Shown: positions 1 to 9,538, counted from the first letter of the stretch. The stretch: DNA of 64,000 bases from Paracoccus aminovorans (GCF_900005615.1 NZ_LN832559.1:338836-402835); one strand, 5' to 3'. The notes: a model not told the origin generated them from the letters alone. Made by a program: numbers and translations.

Positions 1-656
1 ACCGGCGCGTTCTCGTAGATCCGCACGCCGGCGCGCTCCAGCCCGGCCGCCAGCCCCTGCACATAGCCCGCCGGCTGGATCATCGCCGTGCCCGGGGTAT
101 AGAGCCCGCCCTGGTAATGGTCCGAGCCGGTGATCTCCTTCATCTGCCGGGCGTCGTAGAGCTCGTGCGCCTCGCCCATCCGGCGCAGGTGCGCGGCATA
201 GCTGACGTTGCCGGCGATCCCGGCGGCCGAGGCGGCGGCGTTGATCTTGCCCGCGCGCTGGAACCAGCCGCGCGGGATGTCGTATTCCTCGACCGCCGCG
301 TCGGCGAAGTCGATGGCATGGCGGTTCAGCCGCGTCAGCTGCCGGTCGTGGCCGTCGCCCGCGCCGGCATAGTCCGACGAGGTCAGCTCGTGCGGCAGGT
401 CGATCATGAAGCCCGAGTTGCGCCCGGTGCCGCCTTCCGAGATCCGCGCGGCGTCCAGGATCGCGACGTCCAGCCCCGGGTCGATCTGCTTCAGGCGCCG
501 CGCGGCGGACAGCCCCGCGAAGCCCGCGCCGACGATGGCGATGTCGCAGCCCGCGGCGCCCTGCAGCCGCGCGCGGGGCGCGGCCGGGGGCAGGATCGCG
601 CTCCACCCGGCCGGGCCGTTGAAGACCGGGGTGCGGATCGCGTCATGCCGGGCCAT
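1..656 (-). CDS. FAD-dependent oxidoreductase, DAO family (3' end outside window)
   Basis: This is the N-terminal part of a flavin amine oxidase/dehydrogenase. The reading frame opens at an ATG at 654-656 and stays open to base 1, so about 218 residues are visible. Near residue 40 a Rossmann FAD-binding motif is seen (DIAIVGAGFAGLSAA), followed by an SEGGTGRNSGF segment typical of DAO/PuuB-type oxidases. The start codon overlaps the stop of the upstream aldehyde dehydrogenase (TGATG), so the two are translationally coupled. The family oxidises amines or amino acids to imines or aldehydes, and the partner gene could oxidise the product. The substrate is not determined by the sequence. Confidence 0.85.
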   Translation of the reverse strand, partial: MARHDAIRTPVFNGPAGWSAILPPAAPRARLQGAAGCDIAIVGAGFAGLSAARRLKQIDPGLDVAILDAARISEGGTGRNSGFMIDLPHELTSSDYAGAGDGHDRQLTRLNRHAIDFADAAVEEYDIPRGWFQRAGKINAAASAAGIAGNVSYAAHLRRMGEAHELYDARQMKEITGSDHYQGGLYTPGTAMIQPAGYVQGLAAGLERAGVRIYENAP

Positions 657-2155
657 CAGTCGCCCGCCGCATGGTCGGTGAGGTCGATCCAGATGGTCTT
701 GAGCTGTGTATACTGGTCATGGGCGTGGATCGAATTGTCCCGCCCGCCGAAGCCCGATTGCTTGTAGCCGCCGAAGGGGGTGGTCACGTCGCCCTCGCCG
801 AAGCTGTTGACGGTCACCGTGCCGGCGCGCAGGGCGCGGGCGCCGCGCAGCGCCCGTCTGCCGTTGGCCGAGAAGATCGAGGCCGCCAGCCCATATTCGG
901 TGTCGTTCGCGACCGCGATGGCCTCGTCGACGCTGTCCACCACCACCACGGTCAGGATCGGGCCGAAGATCTCTTCCACCGCCAGTTTCGAATCGCGCGC
1001 GGTTTCCACGACGGTCGGCTCGATGAAGCCCGGCGCGACGATCCTGCCGCCGAACAGGATATTCTCGGATTGCGCGGCTTCCAGATAGCCGGCGACCTTG
1101 TCGAAATGCGCCTGGCTGACCAGCGAGCCGACCCGGATGGCCGGGTCCAGCGGATCGCCGACAAGCCAGGTCGCGGCCTCGGCCCGGACCTTGTCCAGCA
1201 GCCGGTCGCGGATGCCCCGCTGCACGATCAGCCGCGAGCCGGCCGAGCAGTTCTGCCCCATGTTCCAGAAGGCGCCGTTGACGACATGCGCCGCCACCGC
1301 CTCCAGGTCCTCGGCATCGTCCAGCACCACGCAGGGGTTCTTGCCGCCCAGCTCCAGCACCACCTCCTTGAGGTTGCTGTCGGCCGAATAGTTCAGGAAC
1401 CGCCGGCCCGTGGCGGTCGAGCCGGTGAAGCTGACCATGTCGACGTCGGGGTGCCGGCCCAGCGGCTCGCCCACCGCGGAGCCCGAGCCGGTGACGATGT
1501 TCAAGACGCCCGCCGGCAGCCCGGCCTCGGCCGCCAGTTCCGCGACGCGCAGCGTGCTGAGCGTGGTCTCCGCCGCCGGTTTCAGCACCACCGAACAGCC
1601 CGCGGCCAGCGCCGGGCCGATCTTCCAGGCCAGCATCAAGAGCGGGAAGTTCCAGGGCAGCACCAGCCCGACGACGCCCACCGGCTCGCGCACCACCATC
1701 GCGATATGGCTGGCCGAGGCCGGCGAGACCTGGTCGTAGATCTTGTCGATCAGTTCCGCGTGCCAGCGGATGACATGGATGGTTTCCGGCACATCGACCG
1801 TCTCGCAGTCGAAGATGGTCTTGCCGGCGTCCAGGCTTTCCAGCACCGCCAGGTCGCGGGCGTGTTCCTGCATCAGCGCGGCGAGGCGCAAGAGCGTTTC
1901 CTTGCGCTCGCCCGGATGCAGCTTGGACCAGCGCCCGTCCTCGAAGGCGGCGCGGGCGGCCGCGACGGCCAGGTCCACGTCCCGCGCGTCGCAGGCGGCG
2001 ATCTCGGCCAGCGCCTCGCCGGTCGCGGGGTTGGTGGTGGTGAAGGTCTTGCCCGACAGCGCCGGCCGGAAGCCGCCGTCGATGAAGGCCTGCGTCGGGA
2101 AGGACAGCCCGGCCGCGATGGCCTTGTATTCGGAAGTGCCGAGAAGGTCGGTCAT
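656..2155 (-). CDS. NAD(P)-dependent aldehyde dehydrogenase
   Basis: A full-length (499 aa) class 1/2-type aldehyde dehydrogenase that oxidises an aldehyde to a carboxylate in the cytoplasm. Visible landmarks are the PWNFP motif near residue 167, the general base in ELGGK near 268, the nucleophilic cysteine in GQNCSAG near 303, and a C-terminal PFGGYKQSGFGG motif. It resembles the PuuC/gamma-aminobutyraldehyde group. It lies one base after the DapA-family gene and overlaps the FAD oxidoreductase, so all three form one operon. An oxidase making an aldehyde followed by a dehydrogenase fits amine or amino-acid breakdown, but the specific substrate is inference. Confidence 0.9.
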   Translation of the reverse strand: MTDLLGTSEYKAIAAGLSFPTQAFIDGGFRPALSGKTFTTTNPATGEALAEIAACDARDVDLAVAAARAAFEDGRWSKLHPGERKETLLRLAALMQEHARDLAVLESLDAGKTIFDCETVDVPETIHVIRWHAELIDKIYDQVSPASASHIAMVVREPVGVVGLVLPWNFPLLMLAWKIGPALAAGCSVVLKPAAETTLSTLRVAELAAEAGLPAGVLNIVTGSGSAVGEPLGRHPDVDMVSFTGSTATGRRFLNYSADSNLKEVVLELGGKNPCVVLDDAEDLEAVAAHVVNGAFWNMGQNCSAGSRLIVQRGIRDRLLDKVRAEAATWLVGDPLDPAIRVGSLVSQAHFDKVAGYLEAAQSENILFGGRIVAPGFIEPTVVETARDSKLAVEEIFGPILTVVVVDSVDEAIAVANDTEYGLAASIFSANGRRALRGARALRAGTVTVNSFGEGDVTTPFGGYKQSGFGGRDNSIHAHDQYTQLKTIWIDLTDHAAGD

Positions 2156-2156
2156 G

Positions 2157-3074
2157 TCATTCCCCCTCGACGATGGCGGCGACGGCGGTCTTCAGCGTCG
2201 CGATCACCGCTTCCAGCTCGGCCTTTTCATCGGCGTTCAGCCCCTGCAGCGGCGGGCGCATCGGCCCGGCGCGCAGCCCGGCGGTCTCGACCCCGTGCTT
2301 GACGCATTGGATGAACTTGCCGCCCTGCTCCAGCACGCCCATCAGCGGCATCATCGCGGTCATGATCCGGCGGCCGGTGGCGAAATCGCCGCGCACGGCG
2401 CAGGCTTCATACAGCGCGACATGCTCCTCGGGCAGGAAGTTCGAGCCGGCGCAGATCCAGCTGCGCGCGCCCCAGGCAAAGAATTCCAGCGCCTGGTCGT
2501 CCATGCCGCAGCTCATCTGGATGTTCGGATAGTCGCAGGCCAGCGTGTGGATGCGGTTCACGTCGCCCGAGCTTTCCTTGATGCCGACGACGTTTTCCGA
2601 GGCGCCGACGATGTCCAGGAACGCGCGCCCCATGCTGACGCCCATGCGGCCGGGGTAGTTGTAGAGGATGACCGGCAGGCCGGCGGCGCGGTCGATTTCC
2701 AGCGCATTGGCGGCGTTCTCGGCCTCGGTCGGCACCGAATAGGGCGGCGTCGCCAGCAGGATCGCATCGGCGCCCATCGCGCGCGCGCCTTCGGCCAGCG
2801 CGATGCTGTCGGGGGTGCGCATGGCGCCGGTGCCGACGATGACCGGCAGCCGGCCGGCGCTGCGCTCGGCGATGAAGCGGGCCAGCTCCAGGCGTTCCTC
2901 GACGGTCTCGGCATAGTTCTCGCCGGTCGAGCCGCCCGAGATCAACCCGTGCACGCCCCCCGCGACCAGATGCTCGACCAGATCGGCCAGACCGTCGAAG
3001 TCGATGCCGCCGTCGGCGTGGAACGGGGTGATCAGCGGCGTGTAGATGCCTTCGAGCTTGAATGTCGGTTTCAT
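2157..3074 (-). CDS. DapA-family lyase/dehydratase (dihydrodipicolinate synthase family)
   Basis: A 305-aa TIM-barrel class I aldolase of the DHDPS/N-acetylneuraminate lyase family. It shows the pyruvate-binding GGSTGEN motif, the catalytic tyrosine in YNYPGR and the Schiff-base lysine in GIKESSGD. The ATG at 3072-3074 was chosen because it has an upstream AGGAGGG ribosome site and matches the family start; the frame is open further upstream without a good site. Because it heads a catabolic-looking operon and is not next to lysine genes, it is more likely a 2-keto acid lyase or dehydratase than the biosynthetic DapA. Confidence 0.85.
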   Translation of the reverse strand: MKPTFKLEGIYTPLITPFHADGGIDFDGLADLVEHLVAGGVHGLISGGSTGENYAETVEERLELARFIAERSAGRLPVIVGTGAMRTPDSIALAEGARAMGADAILLATPPYSVPTEAENAANALEIDRAAGLPVILYNYPGRMGVSMGRAFLDIVGASENVVGIKESSGDVNRIHTLACDYPNIQMSCGMDDQALEFFAWGARSWICAGSNFLPEEHVALYEACAVRGDFATGRRIMTAMMPLMGVLEQGGKFIQCVKHGVETAGLRAGPMRPPLQGLNADEKAELEAVIATLKTAVAAIVEGE

Positions 3075-3426
3075 GGCGCGGCCCTCCTGTGCGCGGCCCC
3101 CGCCGGGGCCCTTCGCCATCTTTGGTAATCTCCGACGGAACACCCCCGCAAAGGAGAATGTTCAGCGACATCGCATTAGGAAAACTGGGGGAAAAGCGGC
3201 AAGACTGGACATTTTCTCATTTATTCTAATGCGAAGCAGAAAGGAAAATCGCACAAGGATCCGAGAAACGCCGTTCCCCCGCATAGGGTAGAAATCAATC
3301 TCGGCCCTGCTGCCGCGTCATTTCCATATCGGCTTCGCACCGGCCGTGAATGCCGATGCGGTCCCGCCATCATGAAATGAAACACGATTCGCGAAATCGA
3401 CGACGCCAAGCGGTCCATCCGCCGTT
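3075..3426. promoter_or_regulatory. Control region of the dapA-like operon with a split 9-bp inverted repeat
   Basis: No gene is evident here. The stretch is richer in A/T than its surroundings. It contains a perfect 9-bp inverted repeat, TCGCATTAG at 3171-3179 and CTAATGCGA at 3226-3234, separated by 46 bases. This spacing suits two half-sites of a regulator better than a terminator. It lies upstream of the leftward operon and downstream of the damaged TetR gene, so it should hold the operon promoter. Confidence 0.4.
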
Positions 3427-3945
3427 TCAGTTTGCGGCAATATCCGGGCCCGGAAGACCCGGATCCGCAACCCCGCCCAGCAGCATGTCCCGGAAGGCAT
3501 CGCCGATCTCGGCCGGGCGCAGCGCGCCTTGTTCGCGATACCAGAAATAGGCGCAGCCGGTCATGCCGTCGATGGCCAGCATCAGCAGATGCGTATCGAC
3601 CTCGGGTCGGATCAGCCCGGCCTCTTTCGCATCGTCGATCAGGCTGCGGACGCTGTCTCGATACCGTTCGGCGGTGGCGGCAAGGCGGCTGTAACTGCCC
3701 GACCCCAGGATCGCGCGTTCCTGCCAGGTCACGGTGAACAGGTCCTGGTGACGCGCGACGACCGCGATCCGGCCGCGCATGAAAAGACGCATCCGCTGCT
3801 CGGGATCCGCGGTCGCCGCCTTGACGTCCTCAAGTTGCCGCAGCAGCAGCGCGCCCGTGATCCCCACGATCGAGAGCAGCAGCGCTTCCTTATTCGGCCA
3901 ATGATGATAAAGACCAGGCTTCGACAGGCCGACGCCGGCTAGGCT
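3427..3945 (-). pseudogene. TetR-family regulator, 5'-truncated remnant
   Basis: From about 3945 leftward the frame encodes the second half of a TetR DNA-binding domain (GLSKPGLYHHWPNKEALL) followed by a complete-looking ligand-binding domain that ends in GPDIAAN. The first roughly 25-30 residues, including the start codon and the first helices of the HTH domain, are missing. The frame runs open into the upstream nucleosidase gene, but only as an out-of-frame reading of it, and no plausible start codon precedes the HTH remainder. The break sits exactly at the stop codon of the nucleosidase gene, which suggests a deletion junction. Confidence 0.75.
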
Positions 3946-4640
3946 CCAGACGGGACGGCTCGCGGCAGCGGCGCCAGCGTCAGGGCGCCGGATTCCAGCG
4001 CCTCGGCAAGGCGGTCCACGGCCTCGGCCAGGTTGCGGTCGACCAGATGCAGATATTGCGTCCAGTCCGAGAGCTGCCGCAATTCCTCGGCGCCGTCGGA
4101 AATGCCGCGCAGGCCGATCAGCGGCAGGCCGAAGCGCTGGCAGGCGCGCAGCACCGCATAGCTTTCCATGTCCACCATCTGCGCCGCCACCGCCTCGTAT
4201 CCGGCGCCGCTGACGATGCTGGCCCCGGTCGCGAGGCTGGCCGCGGCCAGGCCCGGAATGCGATGCGGCAGGTCCTGCCGCGCGGGCAGGCCCAGAAGCG
4301 GGGTCTCGCCCTTGGGAAACCCCAGGGCCGAGGCATCCATGTCGCGATATTCCAGCGACGATACCTGATAGACGCGGACCTGTTCCAGCTGCCGCGACCC
4401 GGCCGAGCCCAGCGAGACCACCAGCTCGGGCAGTTCCCCGCACGCCGCCAGTTCCGCCAGCGCGGCGGTCAGGGCCACCGCCGCCTCGACCGGGCCGACG
4501 CCGGTCATCAGCGGCGCGATGCGGGCGCGCAGCTGCGGGCCGTATTCGGCCTCCAGCGCCATCACGAACAGCACCCGCCGTCCCGCCAGCATGTCCGGCG
4601 CCACGGTCATGTCGCTCTGTCCGCCCTGGTCGTCATGCAT
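3939..4640 (-). CDS. 5'-methylthioadenosine/S-adenosylhomocysteine nucleosidase-like phosphorylase
   Basis: A 233-aa purine nucleoside phosphorylase-fold protein. The N-terminal ALEAEYGP carries the expected catalytic glutamate, TGVGPVEAA the substrate loop, VDMESYA the ribose-binding Met-Glu pair, and GISDGAEE the catalytic aspartate. These fit MTA/SAH nucleosidase, which splits MTA and SAH to adenine and the thio-ribose sugar. The ATG at 4638-4640 has GGAGG five bases upstream. The last dozen residues run up to the junction with the truncated TetR gene, so the extreme C-terminus may not be original. A related nucleosidase specificity is possible. Confidence 0.75.
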   Translation of the reverse strand: MHDDQGGQSDMTVAPDMLAGRRVLFVMALEAEYGPQLRARIAPLMTGVGPVEAAVALTAALAELAACGELPELVVSLGSAGSRQLEQVRVYQVSSLEYRDMDASALGFPKGETPLLGLPARQDLPHRIPGLAAASLATGASIVSGAGYEAVAAQMVDMESYAVLRACQRFGLPLIGLRGISDGAEELRQLSDWTQYLHLVDRNLAEAVDRLAEALESGALTLAPLPRAVPSGA

Positions 4641-4703
4641 CCGCGCCTCCGTCCGCTTTCGCGCAAGGAAGCGCAGAGCGGCGCGAAGGGCAAGGGCCGG
4701 GCG

Positions 4704-6293
4704 TCATCCGGTCAGGGCACGGGGCATCGGCGCAGCGGTGGCGGGTTTGGCCGGATCGGGCAGGCGGCCCGGGTCGCGGCCGACCGGCAGCGTCGGAACC
4801 GGCGCGGCGAAGCTGAGCAGCAGCCGCCCCCCCGACAGCGCCCGCAGCCCCCAGGACAACAGCCCGCCCGAGGGGCCGGCCATGGCGCCGCGCATCGGCT
4901 CGTCCGGCAAGGTCGCATTCAGCGCCTCGCGCAAGGCGGCAAGGCCGGGGCTTTGCCCGCAGGCGCGGGTCCAGATCGCCAGGTGGTCGTCCAGCGTGGC
5001 CGGGGTGCCCGAGCCCCACAGCTCGGCATAGCGGCGGTTCGAGATCAGCAGCTCGCCATTGGCGGCAAAGACCGCCACCGCATCCTCGATCGAATCCAGC
5101 ACCTCGGCGCCCAGAGACAGGTCGGCGCGGAACTTGCGGGTCAGCGAGATTTCCGAGGTGATGTCCTCGAACAGGAAGGCCACCGCGCCGTCGGGATGCG
5201 GCCGGCCGGTGACGCGATAGGTCTGGCCGCCGGGCAGCGACCACATTTCGACGTGATGGCCCGACGACGCCGCCGCTTCCAGCGAGGCCATCTGGTTGCG
5301 CCAGCTGCGATAGTCCTTGGGCTCGGGCACCATCCGCGCCTCGCGCAGCCGGTCGAGAAAGGCGTAGAGCGTCGGCCGCGCGGTCAGGAAGCCGGTGGCG
5401 AGCCCGGTCAGGTCGATCAGCGCCGGATTGAAGAGTTGCAGGTTGCGGTCGCGGTCGAAGATCGCCAGGCCGATGGGCAGGTCGGCAAAGGTCTTGGTCA
5501 GGGTCTGGACGAATTCGCGCAAGGCGCGTTCGGCGCGGACCGCGGCATCGGCAGGCAGGGCGATGGCGACGGTCTGCCCGGCCACCTCATGGACATGGCA
5601 GTCGTACCAGCGGCTTTGCCCGGCATGATCGACCTGCACACGGCGGGCGCCGCTGCCACCGGCCGGGGACCGGGGAGTCAGGTCGATCAGCTGCGGCAGC
5701 GGCCACAGCACCTGGTCCGGCGCCTTGGCCTCGGCCAGGTCCAGATAGGCCGAGTTCGCCCAGGTCACCTGTCCCTGCCCGTCCTGTCGCCAGGCCAGCA
5801 TCGGCGAATGGTCCATGGTGCTGCGCAGGATTTCCAGCTCTTGCTCCATGGCGCCCAGCGACAGCGAATCGACCAGGATGCCGGCGTTTTCCGCCGCCGG
5901 ATCGGCCAGGGTCAGGCGCAGGATGCCGTCGCCCAGATCCTCGGCCAGCAGGCGCAGGGGGCGGGGACGGCCACGTTCCTCGAACTCCAGCCGGGCGGCG
6001 CCGCCCAGGTCGGGCAGCACGGCGCCGAAATCGGGCAGGCGCATTCCCAGCCAGCAGGTCAGCCTTTGCCAGTCGCCGTCGCCGGGCAGCCCGGCCAGCA
6101 GCGCCCGCGCCGGCCCGGTCGCATCCAAGAGCAGTTGGTGGCGGAACAGAAAGACGATGGGCTCGATCCCGCGTTCCAGCCCGCGCCCGCCGCCCGAGCC
6201 GGCGAGGCGTTGCCCCACCAGCCGCATCAGCAGCAGCGCCAGCGCAACGGCCAGGGCCGCCGCGGCAAAGGCGATCAGGAAATGCGCAACCAT
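4704..6293 (-). CDS. Membrane-anchored PAS-domain protein without a kinase domain
   Basis: About 529 residues. One N-terminal membrane segment (FLIAFAAAALAVALALLL) is followed by at least two PAS-like regions, roughly residues 160-240 (MDHSPMLAW, TWANSAYLDL) and 285-400 (LPIGLAIFDRDRNLQLFNP), and a third partial one (LDSIEDAVAVFAANGELLISNRRYAELW). The protein then ends in a proline-rich tail. No H-box or HATPase motif is present, so it is not a complete histidine kinase, although related proteins such as DivL carry such domains. It is next to regB but separated from it by about 80 bp. The start at 6293 (ATG) is preferred over a GTG at 6302; both lack a strong ribosome site. Confidence 0.6.
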   Translation of the reverse strand: MVAHFLIAFAAAALAVALALLLMRLVGQRLAGSGGGRGLERGIEPIVFLFRHQLLLDATGPARALLAGLPGDGDWQRLTCWLGMRLPDFGAVLPDLGGAARLEFEERGRPRPLRLLAEDLGDGILRLTLADPAAENAGILVDSLSLGAMEQELEILRSTMDHSPMLAWRQDGQGQVTWANSAYLDLAEAKAPDQVLWPLPQLIDLTPRSPAGGSGARRVQVDHAGQSRWYDCHVHEVAGQTVAIALPADAAVRAERALREFVQTLTKTFADLPIGLAIFDRDRNLQLFNPALIDLTGLATGFLTARPTLYAFLDRLREARMVPEPKDYRSWRNQMASLEAAASSGHHVEMWSLPGGQTYRVTGRPHPDGAVAFLFEDITSEISLTRKFRADLSLGAEVLDSIEDAVAVFAANGELLISNRRYAELWGSGTPATLDDHLAIWTRACGQSPGLAALREALNATLPDEPMRGAMAGPSGGLLSWGLRALSGGRLLLSFAAPVPTLPVGRDPGRLPDPAKPATAAPMPRALTG

Positions 6294-6370
6294 CGCGTAC
6301 ACCCGTCATCAAACCAGACATATTCAACTATAGCGCGATAATTTAAGAAGTGGTTAACGCGACCGGGAAA

Positions 6371-7741
<1,371 letters not shown>

Positions 7742-7890
7742 TGATAGCCTTCGCCGCCGGGCCGATCAATGCAAAGGGGCCGGACAGAGAAGCCGGCACA
7801 TTCTCCGGCCCGACGGCGCGGGGCTTTTGGTGAATCGGCGATTTGCGCCCGGTTCCGGCCTGACACCGGGTTGCGCAATGGCGTCCGGAT

Positions 7891-7919
7891 TTGACCGGGC
7901 TCGAAAAACCTCCTAATCA
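7891..7919 (+). promoter_or_regulatory. Candidate sigma-70 promoter of regA
   Basis: TTGACC at 7891-7896 and TAATCA at 7914-7919 are separated by 17 bases and lie about 25 bases before the preferred regA start. This is the best sigma-70-like pair in the regB-regA gap; the -10 is only a partial match. Confidence 0.45.
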
Positions 7920-7943
7920 AAATGCAAACTGCAAGGGATGAAT

Positions 7944-8492
7944 ATGGCCGAGGAATTCCAGATCGGACCCGACCCCAGCCTGCTGCTGGTGGACGACGAC
8001 GAGATCTTTCTGAACCGGCTGGCCCGGGCAATGGAAAAGCGCGGCTTCGAAGTCAGCCGCGCCGCATCGGTGGCCGAGGCGCGCAAGCTGCTTGCGGAAA
8101 GCGCGCCCGCCTTTGCCGTGGTCGACCTTCGGCTGGAGGACGGCAACGGCCTGGACGTGGTCGATGCCGTCCGCGATGCGCGGGCCGATGCGCGCATCGT
8201 CGTGCTGACCGGATATGGCGCCATCGCCACCGCCGTGGCCGCGGTCAAGATGGGTGCGACGGATTATCTCTCGAAACCCGCCGATGCCGACGACGTGACC
8301 CGCGCGCTGCTGTCGCGCGGCGAGATGCTGCCGCCGCCGCCCGAAACGCCGATGTCGGCAGATCGCGTGCGCTGGGAGCATATCCAGCGCGTCTATGAGC
8401 AATGCGACCGCAATGTCAGCGAAACCGCGCGCCGATTGCATATGCACAGGCGCACATTGCAGCGGATTTTAGCCAAGCGCAGCCCGCGTTAA
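7944..8492 (+). CDS. regA: Redox response regulator RegA/PrrA
   Basis: A receiver plus Fis-type HTH protein of 182 aa. The acidic pocket is in LLLVDDDE, the phosphoacceptor Asp in VVDLRLEDG (about residue 61), the conserved Thr in VLTGYG and the Lys in LSKPAD. The C-terminus (NVSETARRL, HRRTLQRILAKRSPR) is the near-invariant RegA DNA-binding helix. The second ATG (7944) is preferred: AAGGG sits six bases before it, and RegA homologues begin MAE; an ATG at 7938 is in frame. In other purple bacteria senC usually precedes regA; here there is none between regB and regA. Confidence 0.95.
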   Translation: MAEEFQIGPDPSLLLVDDDEIFLNRLARAMEKRGFEVSRAASVAEARKLLAESAPAFAVVDLRLEDGNGLDVVDAVRDARADARIVVLTGYGAIATAVAAVKMGATDYLSKPADADDVTRALLSRGEMLPPPPETPMSADRVRWEHIQRVYEQCDRNVSETARRLHMHRRTLQRILAKRSPR

Positions 8493-8541
8493 TAATTGGC
8501 GTCTCGAAAACCGTTGCATTTCCAAAACGGATGGAAATATT

Positions 8542-8571
8542 GGTGTCCACAAACTGCCAAACCAGGACACC
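8542..8571 (+). promoter_or_regulatory. Hairpin over the hvrA ribosome binding site
   Basis: A perfect 7-bp inverted repeat, GGTGTCC (8542-8548) and GGACACC (8565-8571), lies in the leader just before the hvrA ATG at 8575. The likely Shine-Dalgarno AGGA (8564-8567) is part of the right arm, so folding would hide it. This suggests translational control of hvrA. Confidence 0.5.
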
Positions 8572-8574
8572 GAT

Positions 8575-8883
8575 ATGAACATCGATTTGGACGCAATGTC
8601 CTTGAAAGACCTGCGCGACCTGCGCAACAAGCTGGACCGCGCCATTTCCACCTTCGAGGACCGCCGCAAACGCGAGGCGCTGGCTGCGGCGGAAACCGCG
8701 GCGCGGGAATTCGGGTTCAATCTTGCCGAACTGACCATCGCGAAACAGGCACGCAGCAAGGTGGCGCCGAAATATGCCAATCCGCAGGATCCTTCGCTGA
8801 CCTGGACCGGCCGCGGCCGCAAGCCGCGCTGGGTGCAAGAGGCGCTGGACACCGGCAAGAAGCTGGAAGAACTGGAAATCTGA
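8575..8883 (+). CDS. hvrA: H-NS/HvrA-type nucleoid protein
   Basis: A small (102 aa) H-NS-family DNA-binding protein. The N-terminal part is a predicted coiled coil (LKDLRDLRNKLDRAISTFEDR), and the C-terminal part has the family DNA-binding core (KYANPQDPSLTWTGRGRKPRWV). It lies about 80 bp downstream of regA. In Rhodobacter capsulatus the homologue HvrA modulates photosynthesis and nitrogen-fixation genes and shares an operon with regA. A hairpin before the start suggests extra control, and a terminator follows the stop. Confidence 0.9.
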   Translation: MNIDLDAMSLKDLRDLRNKLDRAISTFEDRRKREALAAAETAAREFGFNLAELTIAKQARSKVAPKYANPQDPSLTWTGRGRKPRWVQEALDTGKKLEELEI

Positions 8884-8889
8884 AAGCCG

Positions 8890-8920
8890 AAGCCTCCGCA
8901 TTCATTTGCGGGGGCTTTAT
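8890..8920 (+). terminator. Rho-independent terminator after hvrA
   Basis: AAGCCTCCGC (8890-8899) pairs with GCGGGGGCTT (8908-8917), with one G-U pair, and is followed by TTAT. It sits seven bases after the hvrA stop and could also serve the convergent HD gene. Confidence 0.7.
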
Positions 8921-8929
8921 TCCGGGATT

Positions 8930-9538
8930 TCACCCGGCCCGGTCCATTTCCTGGATCAATGCATCAAAACGCGCGAGATAGGCGCTGCGGGTTTCCCGCG
9001 GCGGACGCAGCGTTATTTCCAGGCCCTGAACCAGCGCCGGATCCGGAACCGGAAACAGCCGATCCGCTTCGGCGCGCGAAAATCCCGCGATCTGAACCGC
9101 TTCCAGCCAGGCGGAAATCCGGTCGGCACGTTTGATCGCGCGTTTCACCGCCACGGGCAATTGCGCCGGCAATCCGAAACGGCGATGGATCGCGGCGGCA
9201 AGCCGCGAGTCCATTTCGCCATATTCCCGGCCCAAAGCCGCCTTCACGGGCGAGATCATGTCGCCGATCACATATTCCGGTGCGTCGTGCAGCAGCGCCG
9301 CCAAACGCCAGCGCGGCTCGACCTCGGGCTCGGTCCTGGCATGGATCTGCTCGACCAGCAGCGAATGTTCGGCCACGCTATAGGCCCAGTCGCCATGGGT
9401 CTGGCCGTTCCAGCGCGCCACGAAGGCCAGGCCATGGGCGATGTCGGCGATCTCGATATCCACGGGCGTGGGGTCCAGCAGGTCCAGCCGGCGCCCCGAC
9501 AGCATGCGCTGCCAAGCGCGTTTCGCGGCTTTGGCCAT
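8930..9538 (-). CDS. HD-domain hydrolase (YfbR-like)
   Basis: A 202-aa HD-superfamily metal-dependent phosphohydrolase. Metal ligands are seen in AEHSLLVEQ and the paired LLHDAPEYVIGD motif. YfbR-type enzymes dephosphorylate deoxyribonucleoside 5'-monophosphates; whether this protein has that specificity cannot be read from the sequence. It is convergent with hvrA and lies about 90 bp downstream of secB on the same strand. Confidence 0.75.
   Translation of the reverse strand: MAKAAKRAWQRMLSGRRLDLLDPTPVDIEIADIAHGLAFVARWNGQTHGDWAYSVAEHSLLVEQIHARTEPEVEPRWRLAALLHDAPEYVIGDMISPVKAALGREYGEMDSRLAAAIHRRFGLPAQLPVAVKRAIKRADRISAWLEAVQIAGFSRAEADRLFPVPDPALVQGLEITLRPPRETRSAYLARFDALIQEMDRAG

Noticed and set aside
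671..2302. A 543-codon open frame antisense to the aldehyde dehydrogenase
   Set aside because: It is the mirror frame of a strongly coding gene in GC-rich DNA, rich in Arg, Gly, His and Gln, without any family motif. The same holds for the long antisense frames at 4047-6341, 16670-18505, 24001-26685 and 59121-61610.
3940..4443. The N-terminal 150 codons of the open frame that continues into the TetR remnant
   Set aside because: These codons are the out-of-frame reading of the nucleosidase gene, which is itself supported by catalytic motifs. They do not form a real fusion protein.
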